From HKST-UBA178 sp965223815 (GTDB taxonomy: Bacteria > Pseudomonadota > Gammaproteobacteria > Chromatiales > Chromatiaceae), in the NCBI GenBank assembly GCA_965223815.1, contig OZ245019.1:3968001-4032000 (forward strand): a stretch of 64,000 nucleotides of DNA. The letters are read 5' to 3'. Numbering within the stretch: position 1 is the stretch's first letter; each line of letters opens with the position of its first letter. Made by a program: the position numbers and the translations under genes. Below the pieces are notes generated by a model. That model worked only from the letters and a program-made list of their open reading frames with translations, did no database searches and was not told the origin of the DNA. Below are positions 1 to 10,540 of the stretch, in pieces.

Positions 1-1
1 T

Positions 2-526
<525 letters not shown>

Positions 527-599
527 TCTGTGGGCGTGAATACTACCGTCGGCATACGTCCTTGGCAAGTACTTTCCGATGATCTCCGGGTTCAAAATG

Positions 600-2039
600 C
601 TATATACCGATGGCATTGGCGCAGAGAGACAACAGAGTAGCCGGAAACATACCGAGAAGCACCATCATCAAACCATTCACTGAGAGCGCTATCTGCGCAT
701 CCATCCCTGCAACGAGCGGGGCCTGATCAACAGGATCGTCGAAGTACATCAGCTTGACCACTCGCAAATAGTAGTAGACCCCGATGATCGAGAAGAAGAC
801 GCCGATAAGGGCCAGCCATACCATATCGATACTGATGACCGCCTCCAGCACAAACATTTTGGCAAAGAAACCGACGGTGGGGGGCACGCCCGCCATTGAG
901 AACATCAATAGCATCATCATTGCTGCAAACCAGGGATTTCGCTGGTGCAGACCCTTGTAGTCTTCCAGGTTCTCTGCCTCGAATCCCCTGCGGCTTAGCA
1001 GAATCACAATACCAAAACCGCCGAGGGCCATTATGGCGTAAGCGATGCTGTAGAACATGGCCGCCGTATATCCCTTACTGGTACCCGCGAGAATACCCAG
1101 CAGAATGAAACCGACATGGGAGATTGTGGAATAGGCCAGCATGCGCTTGATATTTGTCTGGGCAATGGCGATAACGTTACCCAGTGACATGGAAAGCACC
1201 GCCAGAATCACCAACATCCCCTGCCAGTCGGACTGCAGCGGCTCCAATCCATCAACCAGAAGCCGCATAGCAAGAGCGAAGGCGGCAATTTTGGGTGCAC
1301 TACCAATGAAGAGAGTTACTGCGGTCGGCGCGCCATGATAAACATCGGGAACCCACATGTGCATCGGCACCGCACCAAACTTGAAGGCGAGGCCAATGAC
1401 CACGAATACCAGCCCGAAGACAAGCACCAGGTCGTCCATTCCAGACTTTGAGGCCGCCGCGGCAACTGCCTGAAACTCGATCGAACCGGTGGCGCCGTAG
1501 ATCATCGATATCCCGTAGAGGAGCAACCCAGAGGCCAATGCCCCAAGCACGAAATATTTCATCGCAGCTTCTGAACCCTGGTGGGAATCGCGGTCCAGTG
1601 CCACCAGTGCATAGAGAGAGAGTGCCAGTAATTCCAGACCGAGATAGACAGTAAGAAAACTGTTTGCAGAAACCATCACGGTCATACCCAAGACCGCAAA
1701 AAGGCCTAGAACATAGAACTCGCCTTTGAACAGGTCTCGGTCACGAAGATAGTCCTTTGCGTACAGGAACGCACCTGCGCTGATCAGATAGATTGCAGCC
1801 TTGAGGACATCACCCATAGGATCACGAATCACACTGCCGTCGAATATCACCTGGGCCTCTCTGCCGGAGGTAACATAAACCAGGCCTACGGATAGCAGTA
1901 GCGTTATCTGGCTCAATCCATAACTGACGACCCGCTGTTCGTCCTTCAGAAAGAGATCCACTACCAGAACTACGCAAGCCATGGTAAGCAGGAACAGCTC
2001 CGGGAGAACCGGAATCAGACTGGGCATCTCAAATTGCAT
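600..2039 (-). CDS. nuoN: NADH-quinone oxidoreductase subunit N
   Basis: Membrane subunit N of respiratory complex I, one of the three antiporter-like subunits that pump protons. At 479 residues it has the family's usual length and is almost entirely hydrophobic helices. The conserved antiporter core is visible: AFKFGAVPMHMWVPDVYHGA with its buried Lys, and the discontinuous-helix region IKRMLAYSTISHVGFILLG. It is the last gene of the nuo operon, 25 nt after nuoM. A second in-frame ATG four codons in (MPSLIPVLPEL) could be the true start. Nothing is odd about it. Confidence 0.97.
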   Translation of the reverse strand: MQFEMPSLIPVLPELFLLTMACVVLVVDLFLKDEQRVVSYGLSQITLLLSVGLVYVTSGREAQVIFDGSVIRDPMGDVLKAAIYLISAGAFLYAKDYLRDRDLFKGEFYVLGLFAVLGMTVMVSANSFLTVYLGLELLALSLYALVALDRDSHQGSEAAMKYFVLGALASGLLLYGISMIYGATGSIEFQAVAAAASKSGMDDLVLVFGLVFVVIGLAFKFGAVPMHMWVPDVYHGAPTAVTLFIGSAPKIAAFALAMRLLVDGLEPLQSDWQGMLVILAVLSMSLGNVIAIAQTNIKRMLAYSTISHVGFILLGILAGTSKGYTAAMFYSIAYAIMALGGFGIVILLSRRGFEAENLEDYKGLHQRNPWFAAMMMLLMFSMAGVPPTVGFFAKMFVLEAVISIDMVWLALIGVFFSIIGVYYYLRVVKLMYFDDPVDQAPLVAGMDAQIALSVNGLMMVLLGMFPATLLSLCANAIGI

Positions 2040-2064
2040 TGATACTTATCTCTCTCGGGCCATC

Positions 2065-3579
2065 TCAAAGTTTTGAAACAGCGATATGCTTCAACAGGTT
2101 GGTGATAGAGACGTCCATCACCTCCACCAGCGGGGCGGGCCAGAGCCCCAAAATCAGGACGGCAGCGGCTAGAAAACCGAGTATCAGGAACTCTCGCTTG
2201 TTTATATCTTCAAGTGTCGCGACCTTGTCGCTAGTCACATCGCCGAATACCACGCGCTTCACCATCCAGAGGGTATAGGCAGCTCCGATGATAAGGGTGG
2301 TGGCCGCGAGGAACGCGAACCAGAAATCAGCACGAAAACTCGCGAGAATTACCATAAACTCACCGACAAAACCCGACGTACCCGGGAGCCCCGCGTTAGC
2401 CATAGCAAAGAAAACCATAAAGCCCGCGAAAACCGGCATGGTATTGACTACTCCACCGTAGTCGGCGATTTGTCTGCTGTGAAGGCGATCGTAGAGAACA
2501 CCCACACAGAGGAACAAGGCCGCGGAGATAAAACCGTGGGACACCATCTGCACCATGCCCCCCTCCATACCGAGAGCAGCTCCGCTGCTGGTATCTGGAT
2601 TCGCGGCGATTATGAAAACGATAAAAAATCCCAATGTAACAAAACCCATATGGGCGATGGATGAGTAGGCAATCAACTTCTTCATATCCTGCTGCACCAA
2701 TGCCACGAAACCGATGTAAACCACAGCCACCAGCGACATGGTAATAATGAGCCAGTCCAAATGACTGCTAGCATCCGGTGTAATCGGCAGGCTGAACCGG
2801 AGAAAACCGTACCCACCGATCTTCAGCATGATAGCGGCAAGAATCACGGAACCGCCAGTTGGCGCCTCCACATGGGCGTCAGGCAACCAGGTATGGACCG
2901 GCCACATCGGTACCTTGACCGCGAAGGCCAGCAAAAAGGCGATAAAGATCAGTATCTGTTCTGTAAGACCCAATCTGAGATCGTGAAATGCCAGGATATC
3001 GAAGGTACCGGACTGAAAATACATGTAGATCAGTGCCACCAACATAAACACCGAACCGAAAAAAGTGTAGAGGAAGAACTTGATAGTGGCGTAGACCCGG
3101 TTTGGACCACCCCAAACCCCAATGATGAGAAACATGGGGATGAGCATCGCCTCCCAAAAAACATAGAAGAGCATTGCATCAAGAGCTGAGAAGACGCCGA
3201 CCATCACCCCCTCCATGATCAGGAAGGCTGCCATGTAACTAGCTGGCTTGAACTTGATCACTTCCCAGCCTGCGCCAATGACGAAGATGGTGATGAATGT
3301 TGTCAGCAAAATCAGCGGCATGGAAATACCATCGACGCCAAGGTAGTACTCAATATTAAAGAGGGAAATCCAAGGAACCCGCTCCACGAATTGCATTTCC
3401 GCAGTGTTAGATTGGAAACTGGTATAAAGGGGCAGGCTAACTATAAAGGTCAACACAGAGATTACCAGCGCTGTTCTGCGGGTGGCCTCAGCGGCCTTGT
3501 CTCCGCTGGCGAGCACCAATATTCCGCCGATGATCGGTAGCCAGATGGTCAAACTGAGTATGGGCCAATCTGCAAACAT
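2065..3579 (-). CDS. nuoM: NADH-quinone oxidoreductase subunit M
   Basis: Antiporter-like proton-pumping membrane subunit M of complex I; 504 residues, normal for the family. The N-terminus LTIWLPIIGGILVL is the first membrane helix. The conserved core KVPMWPVHTWLPDAHVEAP and the lysine helix MKKLIAYSSIAHMGFVTLG are both intact, and the Glu of helix 5 is in GVMVGVFSALDAMLFYVFWE. It lies 18 nt after nuoL and 25 nt before nuoN, in the standard order. Confidence 0.97.
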   Translation of the reverse strand: MFADWPILSLTIWLPIIGGILVLASGDKAAEATRRTALVISVLTFIVSLPLYTSFQSNTAEMQFVERVPWISLFNIEYYLGVDGISMPLILLTTFITIFVIGAGWEVIKFKPASYMAAFLIMEGVMVGVFSALDAMLFYVFWEAMLIPMFLIIGVWGGPNRVYATIKFFLYTFFGSVFMLVALIYMYFQSGTFDILAFHDLRLGLTEQILIFIAFLLAFAVKVPMWPVHTWLPDAHVEAPTGGSVILAAIMLKIGGYGFLRFSLPITPDASSHLDWLIITMSLVAVVYIGFVALVQQDMKKLIAYSSIAHMGFVTLGFFIVFIIAANPDTSSGAALGMEGGMVQMVSHGFISAALFLCVGVLYDRLHSRQIADYGGVVNTMPVFAGFMVFFAMANAGLPGTSGFVGEFMVILASFRADFWFAFLAATTLIIGAAYTLWMVKRVVFGDVTSDKVATLEDINKREFLILGFLAAAVLILGLWPAPLVEVMDVSITNLLKHIAVSKL

Positions 3580-3597
3580 GCGTAGCGTCCTACCTTC

Positions 3598-5589
3598 TTA
3601 AGCGGCGATCACGAACCAGGTCAGAAGCAACAACAGACCTAGAATCATGGCGATGGCGTAGTGGAACAGATATCCCGTCTGCATGGTACGGACCCAGTCC
3701 GCCACACGCCCAACGGTCCGGGCTGAGCCGTTGATGATTATCTCGTCGATGATACGTCGGTCACCAACGGACCAGAGCTTGTTTCCAATGGCCCGGCTGC
3801 CACCAGCAAACAGAAACTGATAGGCCTCGTCGAACCAGTATTTGTTGGAAAGTGTGCGATATATCGGCTCCAGAGCGCGCTTCACTTTGTCAGCGATATC
3901 CGGCTTAACCAGGTATACAAACCAAGCTACAAGTACACCGGCGAGTGCCAAATAGAGGGGCGCACCAACGAAGCCATGCATGATCATGGAGTTTGGCCCG
4001 TGCAGCCCCTTACCCACTTCTGCCAGAGCATCGTGTTGGGGCAATACGAACAGCGCATCTTTAAACCATCCGCCAAACAGCATGCTGTCCATTGTCAGAT
4101 AGCCAATACCAATCGAGGGGATAGCCAACATTACCAAAGGCACCCAGACCACTTTGGGTGACTCGTGTAAATGGGCCTTGGCATGCTCATCCCTGGGACC
4201 CTTGCCGTGGAACACCAGGAAGAACATGCGGAAACTGTAGAGTGCGGTGATGAACACCCCAATCAGCACCGCTGCATAAGCGTATCCTGAGCCGGCGATG
4301 GTGGAGTGGTGCACCGACTCGATAATGGCATCTTTGGAAAAGAAGCCTGAAAACCCGGGAAAACCAATCAAGGCCAATGAACCGATGAGCGATGTCCAGT
4401 AAGTCCACGGCATGTATTTGCGAATTCCGCCCATATTGCGGATATCCTGATCATGGTGCATACCGATAATAACCGAGCCCGCAGCGAGGAACAGCAAAGC
4501 CTTGAAGAAGGCATGTGTCATAAGGTGAAAGATACCGGCGGCATAGGCGGACACACCCAGGGCAACCATCATATAGCCCAGTTGGGAGAGTGTGGAATAG
4601 GCTACCACCCGCTTAATGTCGTTCTGAACAATACCGATCAGGCCGGTAAAAAACGCCGTTGTAGCGCCGATCACCAAAACAAAGCTAAGCGCTGTCTCAG
4701 AGAATTCGTAGATAGGTGACATTCGCGCCACCATAAACACACCGGCGGTTACCATAGTTGCAGCATGTATCAGAGCGGAAATGGGAGTCGGACCTTCCAT
4801 GGAATCAGGTAGCCAGACATGCAGCGGAACCTGCGCCGACTTGCCCATGGCACCGATGAAAAGCAAAATACCAATCACAGAAATCAGGGACCAGCTTGTG
4901 TCACCGAAAATCTGTATCTGAGTATCGGCGAGACCAGGAATAGCGGCGAACACCACGCCGTAGTCAAGGCTATTGGTATACAACGCGATGGCGGCGATAC
5001 CCAGTATGAACCCGAAGTCACCTACCCGATTGACTAAAAATGCTTTCAGATTGGCAAAGATCGCTGTTGGCCGAACGGACCAGAAGCCAATCAACAGGTA
5101 GGAGACCAGTCCAACAGCTTCCCAACCGAAAAACAGCTGTAGGAAATTATTGGACATTACCAGCATCAGCATGGAGAAGGTGAAAAGGGAAATGTAACTA
5201 AAGAAGCGTTGGTAGCTGTTGCGGCCGGCCAAACTGGTGTCAGGCCAATTCTCCTCATCGTGCGCCATGTAACCGATGGTATAAACATGGACGCAGAAAG
5301 AGACGAAGGTAACTACAGTCATCATTACCGCGGTTAAGTGGTCCACCAGGAACCCCACTTCCATCCGCAGCCCATCGCTGACCATCCAGGTGTACACCGG
5401 GCCGTTGAATATTTCCAGGTTACCTGAAATAAAACTATAGAGGACGAAGAGCGATAGCAGCGTGGAGAGTCCAACGCCACCGCTTGTTACCCAGTGAGCG
5501 CCCGCCCGGCCGATGCGACCGCCCCAGAAACCGGCAATAATTGCACCGATCAGAGGTGCCAGCACGATGATCAGATAAATGGTTTCCAT
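3598..5589 (-). CDS. nuoL: NADH-quinone oxidoreductase subunit L
   Basis: The distal antiporter-like subunit of complex I, with the long lateral helix at its C-terminus. The core KSAQVPLHVWLPDSMEGPTP and the lysine helix IKRVVAYSTLSQLGYMMVAL are present. The start is put at the ATG at 5589 (METIYLIIVLAPLIG) because AAGGGG sits five bases upstream of it; a GTG at 5595 overlapping the nuoK stop is the alternative and adds two residues. 663 residues, slightly longer than the E. coli protein (about 613). It lies between nuoK and nuoM. Confidence 0.96.
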   Translation of the reverse strand: METIYLIIVLAPLIGAIIAGFWGGRIGRAGAHWVTSGGVGLSTLLSLFVLYSFISGNLEIFNGPVYTWMVSDGLRMEVGFLVDHLTAVMMTVVTFVSFCVHVYTIGYMAHDEENWPDTSLAGRNSYQRFFSYISLFTFSMLMLVMSNNFLQLFFGWEAVGLVSYLLIGFWSVRPTAIFANLKAFLVNRVGDFGFILGIAAIALYTNSLDYGVVFAAIPGLADTQIQIFGDTSWSLISVIGILLFIGAMGKSAQVPLHVWLPDSMEGPTPISALIHAATMVTAGVFMVARMSPIYEFSETALSFVLVIGATTAFFTGLIGIVQNDIKRVVAYSTLSQLGYMMVALGVSAYAAGIFHLMTHAFFKALLFLAAGSVIIGMHHDQDIRNMGGIRKYMPWTYWTSLIGSLALIGFPGFSGFFSKDAIIESVHHSTIAGSGYAYAAVLIGVFITALYSFRMFFLVFHGKGPRDEHAKAHLHESPKVVWVPLVMLAIPSIGIGYLTMDSMLFGGWFKDALFVLPQHDALAEVGKGLHGPNSMIMHGFVGAPLYLALAGVLVAWFVYLVKPDIADKVKRALEPIYRTLSNKYWFDEAYQFLFAGGSRAIGNKLWSVGDRRIIDEIIINGSARTVGRVADWVRTMQTGYLFHYAIAMILGLLLLLTWFVIAA

Positions 5590-5591
5590 GC

Positions 5592-5897
5592 TCACCCCTT
5601 GAGCGCATCAAGGTCTGCGACGTTGATAGTACGCCGGTTACGAAACAGTACTACAAGAATAGCCAGCCCGATGGCTGCCTCCGCCGCGGCAACCGTTAAT
5701 ATGAAAAAGACAAACACCTGACCCACTGTATCCCCGTGAAAGTGGGAGAAGGCGATAAAGTTCATGTTGACCGCCAACAGCATGAGCTCAATGCACATGA
5801 GCAGGATAATGAGGTTCTTGCGGTTGATAAAGATCCCGGCCACGCTAAGGGAGAAGAGAATCGCGCCAAGAATAAGAAAATCGGATAGGGCCAGCAT
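5592..5897 (-). CDS. nuoK: NADH-quinone oxidoreductase subunit K
   Basis: Small three-helix membrane subunit of complex I, 101 residues. The conserved glutamates of helices 2 and 3 are visible in LLMCIELMLLAVNMNFIAF and LTVAAAEAAIGLAILV; these are part of the proton path linking the quinone module to the pumps. The gene begins one base after the nuoJ stop and its own stop runs up to the nuoL start, so translation is likely coupled. Confidence 0.97.
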   Translation of the reverse strand: MLALSDFLILGAILFSLSVAGIFINRKNLIILLMCIELMLLAVNMNFIAFSHFHGDTVGQVFVFFILTVAAAEAAIGLAILVVLFRNRRTINVADLDALKG

Positions 5898-5898
5898 A

Positions 5899-6501
5899 TC
5901 AGTCTTCCGCCTCCATCTTGATCACTCGAATACGATCATCACCCTTACGAATCCTGACCTGTTTGGAGGGATCCTGGTATTTGGTGTCTGGACGCTTACG
6001 CATGGTAAGACCGATGGCGGCGATGATTGCAACCAATAAGATAACTGCCGCCACTTCGAAGGGGTACATGTAAACCGTATACAACACGCTACCCAGGTCG
6101 GCGGTGTTGCTGTAGCCCTCCAATTGCGGTGGCGGTGCGGGATAATGCTCCAGGGAGAACCGGCCCGTTCCCTGCACAATGAAGATCTCGACGGCCATGA
6201 CAATGGCGACAACTAGAGCCAACGGAAGATGCTTCACGAACCCTGCACGCATAGTGGCCACATCGATATCGAGCATCATGACCACAAACAAAAACAAAAC
6301 CATCACCGCACCGACGTATACCAGCACCAAAACAATGGCGAGAAACTCAGCCTCCGCCAGCAGCCAAATGGCGGCGCTGGTGAAGAAAGCGAGCACTAGA
6401 AACAGCGCAGAGTGCACCGGATTGCGACGGGTAATTACCATGAAGGCAGCGGCAACCAGGATTGCAGCGAACAAGTAAAAGACAAACAGTTGGAATGTCA
6501 T
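5899..6501 (-). CDS. nuoJ: NADH-quinone oxidoreductase subunit J
   Basis: Membrane subunit J of complex I. It has five predicted helices; the third carries the conserved stretch FLAIVLVLVYVGAVMVLFLF, where the pi-bulge helix occurs in solved complexes. 200 residues. The C-terminal tail is charged (IRVIKMEAED) and cytoplasmic. It sits 43 nt after nuoI and one base before nuoK. Confidence 0.96.
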   Translation of the reverse strand: MTFQLFVFYLFAAILVAAAFMVITRRNPVHSALFLVLAFFTSAAIWLLAEAEFLAIVLVLVYVGAVMVLFLFVVMMLDIDVATMRAGFVKHLPLALVVAIVMAVEIFIVQGTGRFSLEHYPAPPPQLEGYSNTADLGSVLYTVYMYPFEVAAVILLVAIIAAIGLTMRKRPDTKYQDPSKQVRIRKGDDRIRVIKMEAED

Positions 6502-6544
6502 CAGATCGTCCAGTCAGAAAACAGTTTTTCCGATGCGAAGCCCA

Positions 6545-7033
6545 CTAGCGATACCTCGCTTCCGCCGCGATGTCCGCGGCTAACTGCTGCTCGTACTTGT
6601 CTCCCATAGCGAGCAGCTTTTCCTTGGTCATAATAGCGTCTTCCCGGTTCTCGAAGTGGTACTCGTATAGACGAGTCTCAACAATGGCGTCTACCGGGCA
6701 GGACTCCTGGCAATATCCGCAAAATATGCATTTAAACAGATCGATGTCGTAGCGAGTGGTTCGCCTTGAGCCATCGTCACGAGGCTCGGCTTCGATGGTA
6801 ATGGCCAGCGCCGGACAGGTGGCCTCGCAGAGTTTGCAGGCGATACATCTTTCTTCACCACTGGCGTATCTGCGCTGGGCGTGAAGACCGCGAAAACGCG
6901 GAGAGATAGGCGCCTTTTCCTCAGGATACTGCACCGTGAACTTCTTTCGGAACAGGTAGCGGCCGGTGAGACTGAGGCCACGCATCAACTCCAGCAGGAA
7001 TAAACTCTTTATGTAGTCTCGTACCATTTTCAT
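6545..7033 (-). CDS. nuoI: NADH-quinone oxidoreductase subunit I, ferredoxin-like
   Basis: Peripheral-arm subunit carrying clusters N6a and N6b, which pass electrons toward N2 in NuoB. Two 4Fe-4S motifs are complete: C63, C66, C69 and C73 in CIACKLCEATCP, and C102, C105, C108 and C112 in CIFCGYCQESCP. The N-terminal amphipathic helix that anchors the subunit to the membrane is present. At 162 residues it is the short bacterial form. It lies between nuoH and nuoJ. Confidence 0.97.
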   Translation of the reverse strand: MKMVRDYIKSLFLLELMRGLSLTGRYLFRKKFTVQYPEEKAPISPRFRGLHAQRRYASGEERCIACKLCEATCPALAITIEAEPRDDGSRRTTRYDIDLFKCIFCGYCQESCPVDAIVETRLYEYHFENREDAIMTKEKLLAMGDKYEQQLAADIAAEARYR

Positions 7034-7046
7034 CGGTGATGCCCCC

Positions 7047-8105
7047 TCAGTCGAACCACCACGGCATCTGATAAACCACGGCCAGCCCTACGACCATGAT
7101 CCAGACGATGGTAATGGGAATAAACACCTTCCAGCCCAGGCGCATGATCTGGTCGTAACGATAGCGGGGGAAAGTGGCCCGCAACCAGAGGAAGAAAAAC
7201 CCAACGAAAGCAGTTTTTGCAAACAGCCAGACAAACCCAGGCACCCAATCGAAAGCCGGGCCAAGCAGCGGCCAACCCTGGAAAGGGGAGAGCCAACCAC
7301 CGAGAAACAGCAACGCGGTCAACGCCGATATCAATATCATGTTGGCATACTCGCCGAGAAAGAAAACGGCAAATGGCATGCCTGAGTATTCCACATGAAA
7401 ACCGGCGACGATCTCCGACTCTCCCTCGGCCACGTCGAAGGGCGCCCGATTGGTCTCGGCTACTCCGGAAATGAAATAGATAAGGAACAGTGGGAACAGT
7501 GGTAGCCAGAACCAGTTGAATAGCCCCCCCTGGCCAGATTGCGCGTGCACAATCTCCCCCAGGTTGAGGCTGCCGGCAGCAACCAGCACACCGACGAGAG
7601 CGAATCCCATAGCGATTTCATAAGAGACAATCTGGGCAGCAGAGCGCATGGCCCCAAGAAAGGCGTACTTCGAATTGGATGCCCAACCAGCGATGATCAC
7701 CCCATAGACACCTACGGATGTAAGCGCGATGAGATAGAGCAGGCCGGCATTTATATTGGAGAGTACCAGTCCGTCATTGAAGGGAAATACCGCCCAGGCG
7801 GCCAGAGCGGGGCCTAGTGTGAGCATCGGTGCAATCAGAAACAGCGTCTTGTTCGCACCAGTGGGAATGGTAATTTCCTTAAACATCAGTTTGACGGCAT
7901 CGGCGATTGGCTGCAGCCACCCTTTGGGGCCTACCCTGTTGGGACCGATGCGTACTTGCATGTAGCCGATGATCTTGCGCTCAGCATAGGTAAAATAGGC
8001 CACACACAACATCAGCGGCGCCACTATGATGATGATCTTGATCAGAATCTGAATGACGATCAGATTCTCACCCAGCCACTCCCAGATGTTCATCAATACA
8101 TCCAT
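7047..8105 (-). CDS. nuoH: NADH-quinone oxidoreductase subunit H
   Basis: Eight-helix membrane subunit that forms most of the quinone chamber of complex I; 352 residues. Diagnostic family stretches are YAERKIIGYMQVRIGPNRVG near residue 44 and the acidic loop AETNRAPFDVAEGESEIVAG, which lines the quinone tunnel. It starts three bases after the nuoG stop and ends 13 nt before nuoI. Confidence 0.97.
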   Translation of the reverse strand: MDVLMNIWEWLGENLIVIQILIKIIIIVAPLMLCVAYFTYAERKIIGYMQVRIGPNRVGPKGWLQPIADAVKLMFKEITIPTGANKTLFLIAPMLTLGPALAAWAVFPFNDGLVLSNINAGLLYLIALTSVGVYGVIIAGWASNSKYAFLGAMRSAAQIVSYEIAMGFALVGVLVAAGSLNLGEIVHAQSGQGGLFNWFWLPLFPLFLIYFISGVAETNRAPFDVAEGESEIVAGFHVEYSGMPFAVFFLGEYANMILISALTALLFLGGWLSPFQGWPLLGPAFDWVPGFVWLFAKTAFVGFFFLWLRATFPRYRYDQIMRLGWKVFIPITIVWIMVVGLAVVYQMPWWFD

Positions 8106-8108
8106 CGG

Positions 8109-10442
8109 TTACGCCTTCTGCAAGGTTACTGAGCCAAATTGCCCGCCAAGCGTCTCGGTTCCCGCCAGCCCGGCGGCAATCCTCACGCAGTGATCGGGAA
8201 CGGCGGTATCAATCTCGACCGGAAGCGTTGCCCGGTTTCCAGCCTGCTCGACCAAAGCCATGTCACCTTGCTTCAGGCCCGCCGCATCCGCGGTAAGCTG
8301 GCTGAGTCTGACCGATGCGCTAATGGCATCCCGGGTGCGCTGAAGCGACTCAGCGCGCCGCACCAGAGGATCGAGAGCATAGATGGGTACGTCACCCACT
8401 CTGGAGATATCCGCACTATCGCTTTGCAACTCCGGCTGGTCCACTATTTCACTGCCATCTGTATTGTCTGGCGTGTGGTCACCCACCGCCTTCTTGACCT
8501 CGCTAAGCACTTGTTCGGAGCTTGTTTGGTCGAATCCCGGCGCGTCAAGCATATTGCCCAGTACCCGAAGCACCTTCCACGCGGGCCGCGCCTCTCCCGC
8601 CGGAGTCACTGCGCCTGTGAACGACTGCCAGGCACCAGCAGCATTTACAAAGGTACCTGAAGTTTCGGCAAAGCCGGAAACAGGTAGCAGCACGTCTGCA
8701 GCTTGTTCAAGGGAAGGGCTGCGAAATGCACTCAAGGCAACCACGAAATCAGATGCCTCAAGGGCTGCGGTGGCCTGGGCGGGATTCCAAAAATCAAATC
8801 CGGGCTCAACACCCATGAGTAAGTACCCCTTGCGCGGGTTATCGAGCATGGCCAGGGCATTGAGGCCAGCTTTTTCCGGTAACGCACCCACAAGTCGGGC
8901 GCCCACACTGTTGGCTGCTTCAGGTAGATAACCCAGTCGAGCGCCACTGTTTTCGCAAATTGATGCCGCTAATGCTCGGATAACTGAATAATCTTGATGG
9001 GCTACCGCCAAATTACCCAACAGCAGAGTGGCGTTTTCAGCCTGCTTGAGCTGGTCGGCGATCCACTTATGGGCATCTTTAGGTTTAGCTCCATCAACCC
9101 ACTGGCCACTGGCGCCTAATGCGCCGGCTACGGCCGCTAAATCTGAGATCATACCCGCAGGGGCATTGACCAACTGGGTGGCACGGTAATTTAGATCCAG
9201 CGCCATGGGATTGATGAGGCTTACATCCGCCCCTTTCTCGACGACGGCTTTTCGCAAACGATGACCAAGAATGGGCTGCTCTTTGCGTATGTTCGAACCT
9301 ACCAGCAGCGCGGCATCCAGTTTTTCCAAATCCTCGATAGCCTGTCCGAGCCAGGGAAACTTGGGTTCGGTGCCGCGAAAATCGCCTTGGCGCAGACGGA
9401 AATCGATGTTATCGCTACCCAGGCTACGCATCAGCTTTTGAGCCAGGTGCAGCTCTTCCAGAGTGGAGGTCGGGGATACCAACGCGCCCAGCTGACCACC
9501 CTCCTCCCCGCGAGCCTGCTTCAGCCCGTTGGCCGCAGTCTCCAATGCTTGGGCCCATTCAACGACCTCCCAACTACCATCCACCTTGATCATGGGCTGG
9601 GTTAGACGGTCATCACTGTATAGCCCCTCATAACTAAAACGATCGCGGTCGGAGATCCAGCACTCATTGATGGCCTCATTGTCCCTGGGATGTACCCGCA
9701 TTAATTGATCGCGGCGAACGTGAAGATGAAGGTTGGAGCCGACGCTATCGTGAGGACCAACACCGCTAACCTGATTTAGCTCCCAGGCTCGGGCACTATA
9801 CAAGAATGGTTTGGAGGTTAGGGAGCCAACCGGACAGATATCAATAATATTGCCGGACAGCTCCGAATCGACGCTACTCTCCACAAAGGTGCCGATCTCC
9901 ATGTGCTCGCCCCGCCCTGTGGCCCCCAATTCGCGAACCCCCGCGATTTCCGCACCGAACCGAACACAGCGAGTACAGTGGATGCAGCGGGTGAAATCTG
10001 TGGCAATCAATGGGCCGATGTCCCGATCCGGAACAACCCGCTTACCCTCCACAAAGCGGGAGGCATCCTGGCCGTATCCCAAGGCAATATCCTGGAGTTC
10101 GCACTCCCCACCCTGATCGCAGATAGGACAGTCCAGCGGATGATTTATCAACAGAAATTCCATGGTCCCCTGCTGTGCAGCAAGCGCCAATGGAGACCTG
10201 GTGGACACCTTCATGCCCGCATTGATTGGCGTTGCACAGGCCGGCATGGGTTTGGGTACTTTCTCGATTTCGACCAGGCACATACGACAATTGGCGGATA
10301 CCGAGAGTTTGTTGTGGTAACAGAAGCGGGGAATACTGATTCCCGCCGCATCAGTGACCTCGATGAGCAGCGAGCCAGCCTTTGCCTGCAACTCCCGGCC
10401 ATCGACTTCGATTGTTACCATCTGGTCATCAGACATTGACAT
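8109..10442 (-). CDS. nuoG: NADH-quinone oxidoreductase subunit G
   Basis: Large peripheral subunit of complex I, 777 residues. The N-terminal ferredoxin domain holds C41, C52, C55 and C69 (cluster N1b). It is followed by the HPLDCPICDQGGECELQD block (N5 region) and a bacterial-type ferredoxin with CIHCTRCVRFG and CPVGSLTSKP. The rest is a molybdopterin-oxidoreductase-like domain that in this family usually lacks cofactor. The start ATG at 10442 is followed by a second ATG two codons later. A 98-nt gap to nuoF is the widest in the operon and holds no gene that I can see. Confidence 0.96.
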   Translation of the reverse strand: MSMSDDQMVTIEVDGRELQAKAGSLLIEVTDAAGISIPRFCYHNKLSVSANCRMCLVEIEKVPKPMPACATPINAGMKVSTRSPLALAAQQGTMEFLLINHPLDCPICDQGGECELQDIALGYGQDASRFVEGKRVVPDRDIGPLIATDFTRCIHCTRCVRFGAEIAGVRELGATGRGEHMEIGTFVESSVDSELSGNIIDICPVGSLTSKPFLYSARAWELNQVSGVGPHDSVGSNLHLHVRRDQLMRVHPRDNEAINECWISDRDRFSYEGLYSDDRLTQPMIKVDGSWEVVEWAQALETAANGLKQARGEEGGQLGALVSPTSTLEELHLAQKLMRSLGSDNIDFRLRQGDFRGTEPKFPWLGQAIEDLEKLDAALLVGSNIRKEQPILGHRLRKAVVEKGADVSLINPMALDLNYRATQLVNAPAGMISDLAAVAGALGASGQWVDGAKPKDAHKWIADQLKQAENATLLLGNLAVAHQDYSVIRALAASICENSGARLGYLPEAANSVGARLVGALPEKAGLNALAMLDNPRKGYLLMGVEPGFDFWNPAQATAALEASDFVVALSAFRSPSLEQAADVLLPVSGFAETSGTFVNAAGAWQSFTGAVTPAGEARPAWKVLRVLGNMLDAPGFDQTSSEQVLSEVKKAVGDHTPDNTDGSEIVDQPELQSDSADISRVGDVPIYALDPLVRRAESLQRTRDAISASVRLSQLTADAAGLKQGDMALVEQAGNRATLPVEIDTAVPDHCVRIAAGLAGTETLGGQFGSVTLQKA

Positions 10443-10540
10443 TCTTCTCTATAACCGGTTCCTGCCTCTACAAGAGACAACACCTATTCCCAATCACCAA
10501 CCGTGACACATGCAGCGGTCCTGCAGAGTGACAACACCCG

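Noticed and set aside
2761..3189. 142-codon plus-strand frame opposite nuoM
   Set aside because: Antisense shadow of a membrane-protein gene; composition is that of a reverse-strand translation.
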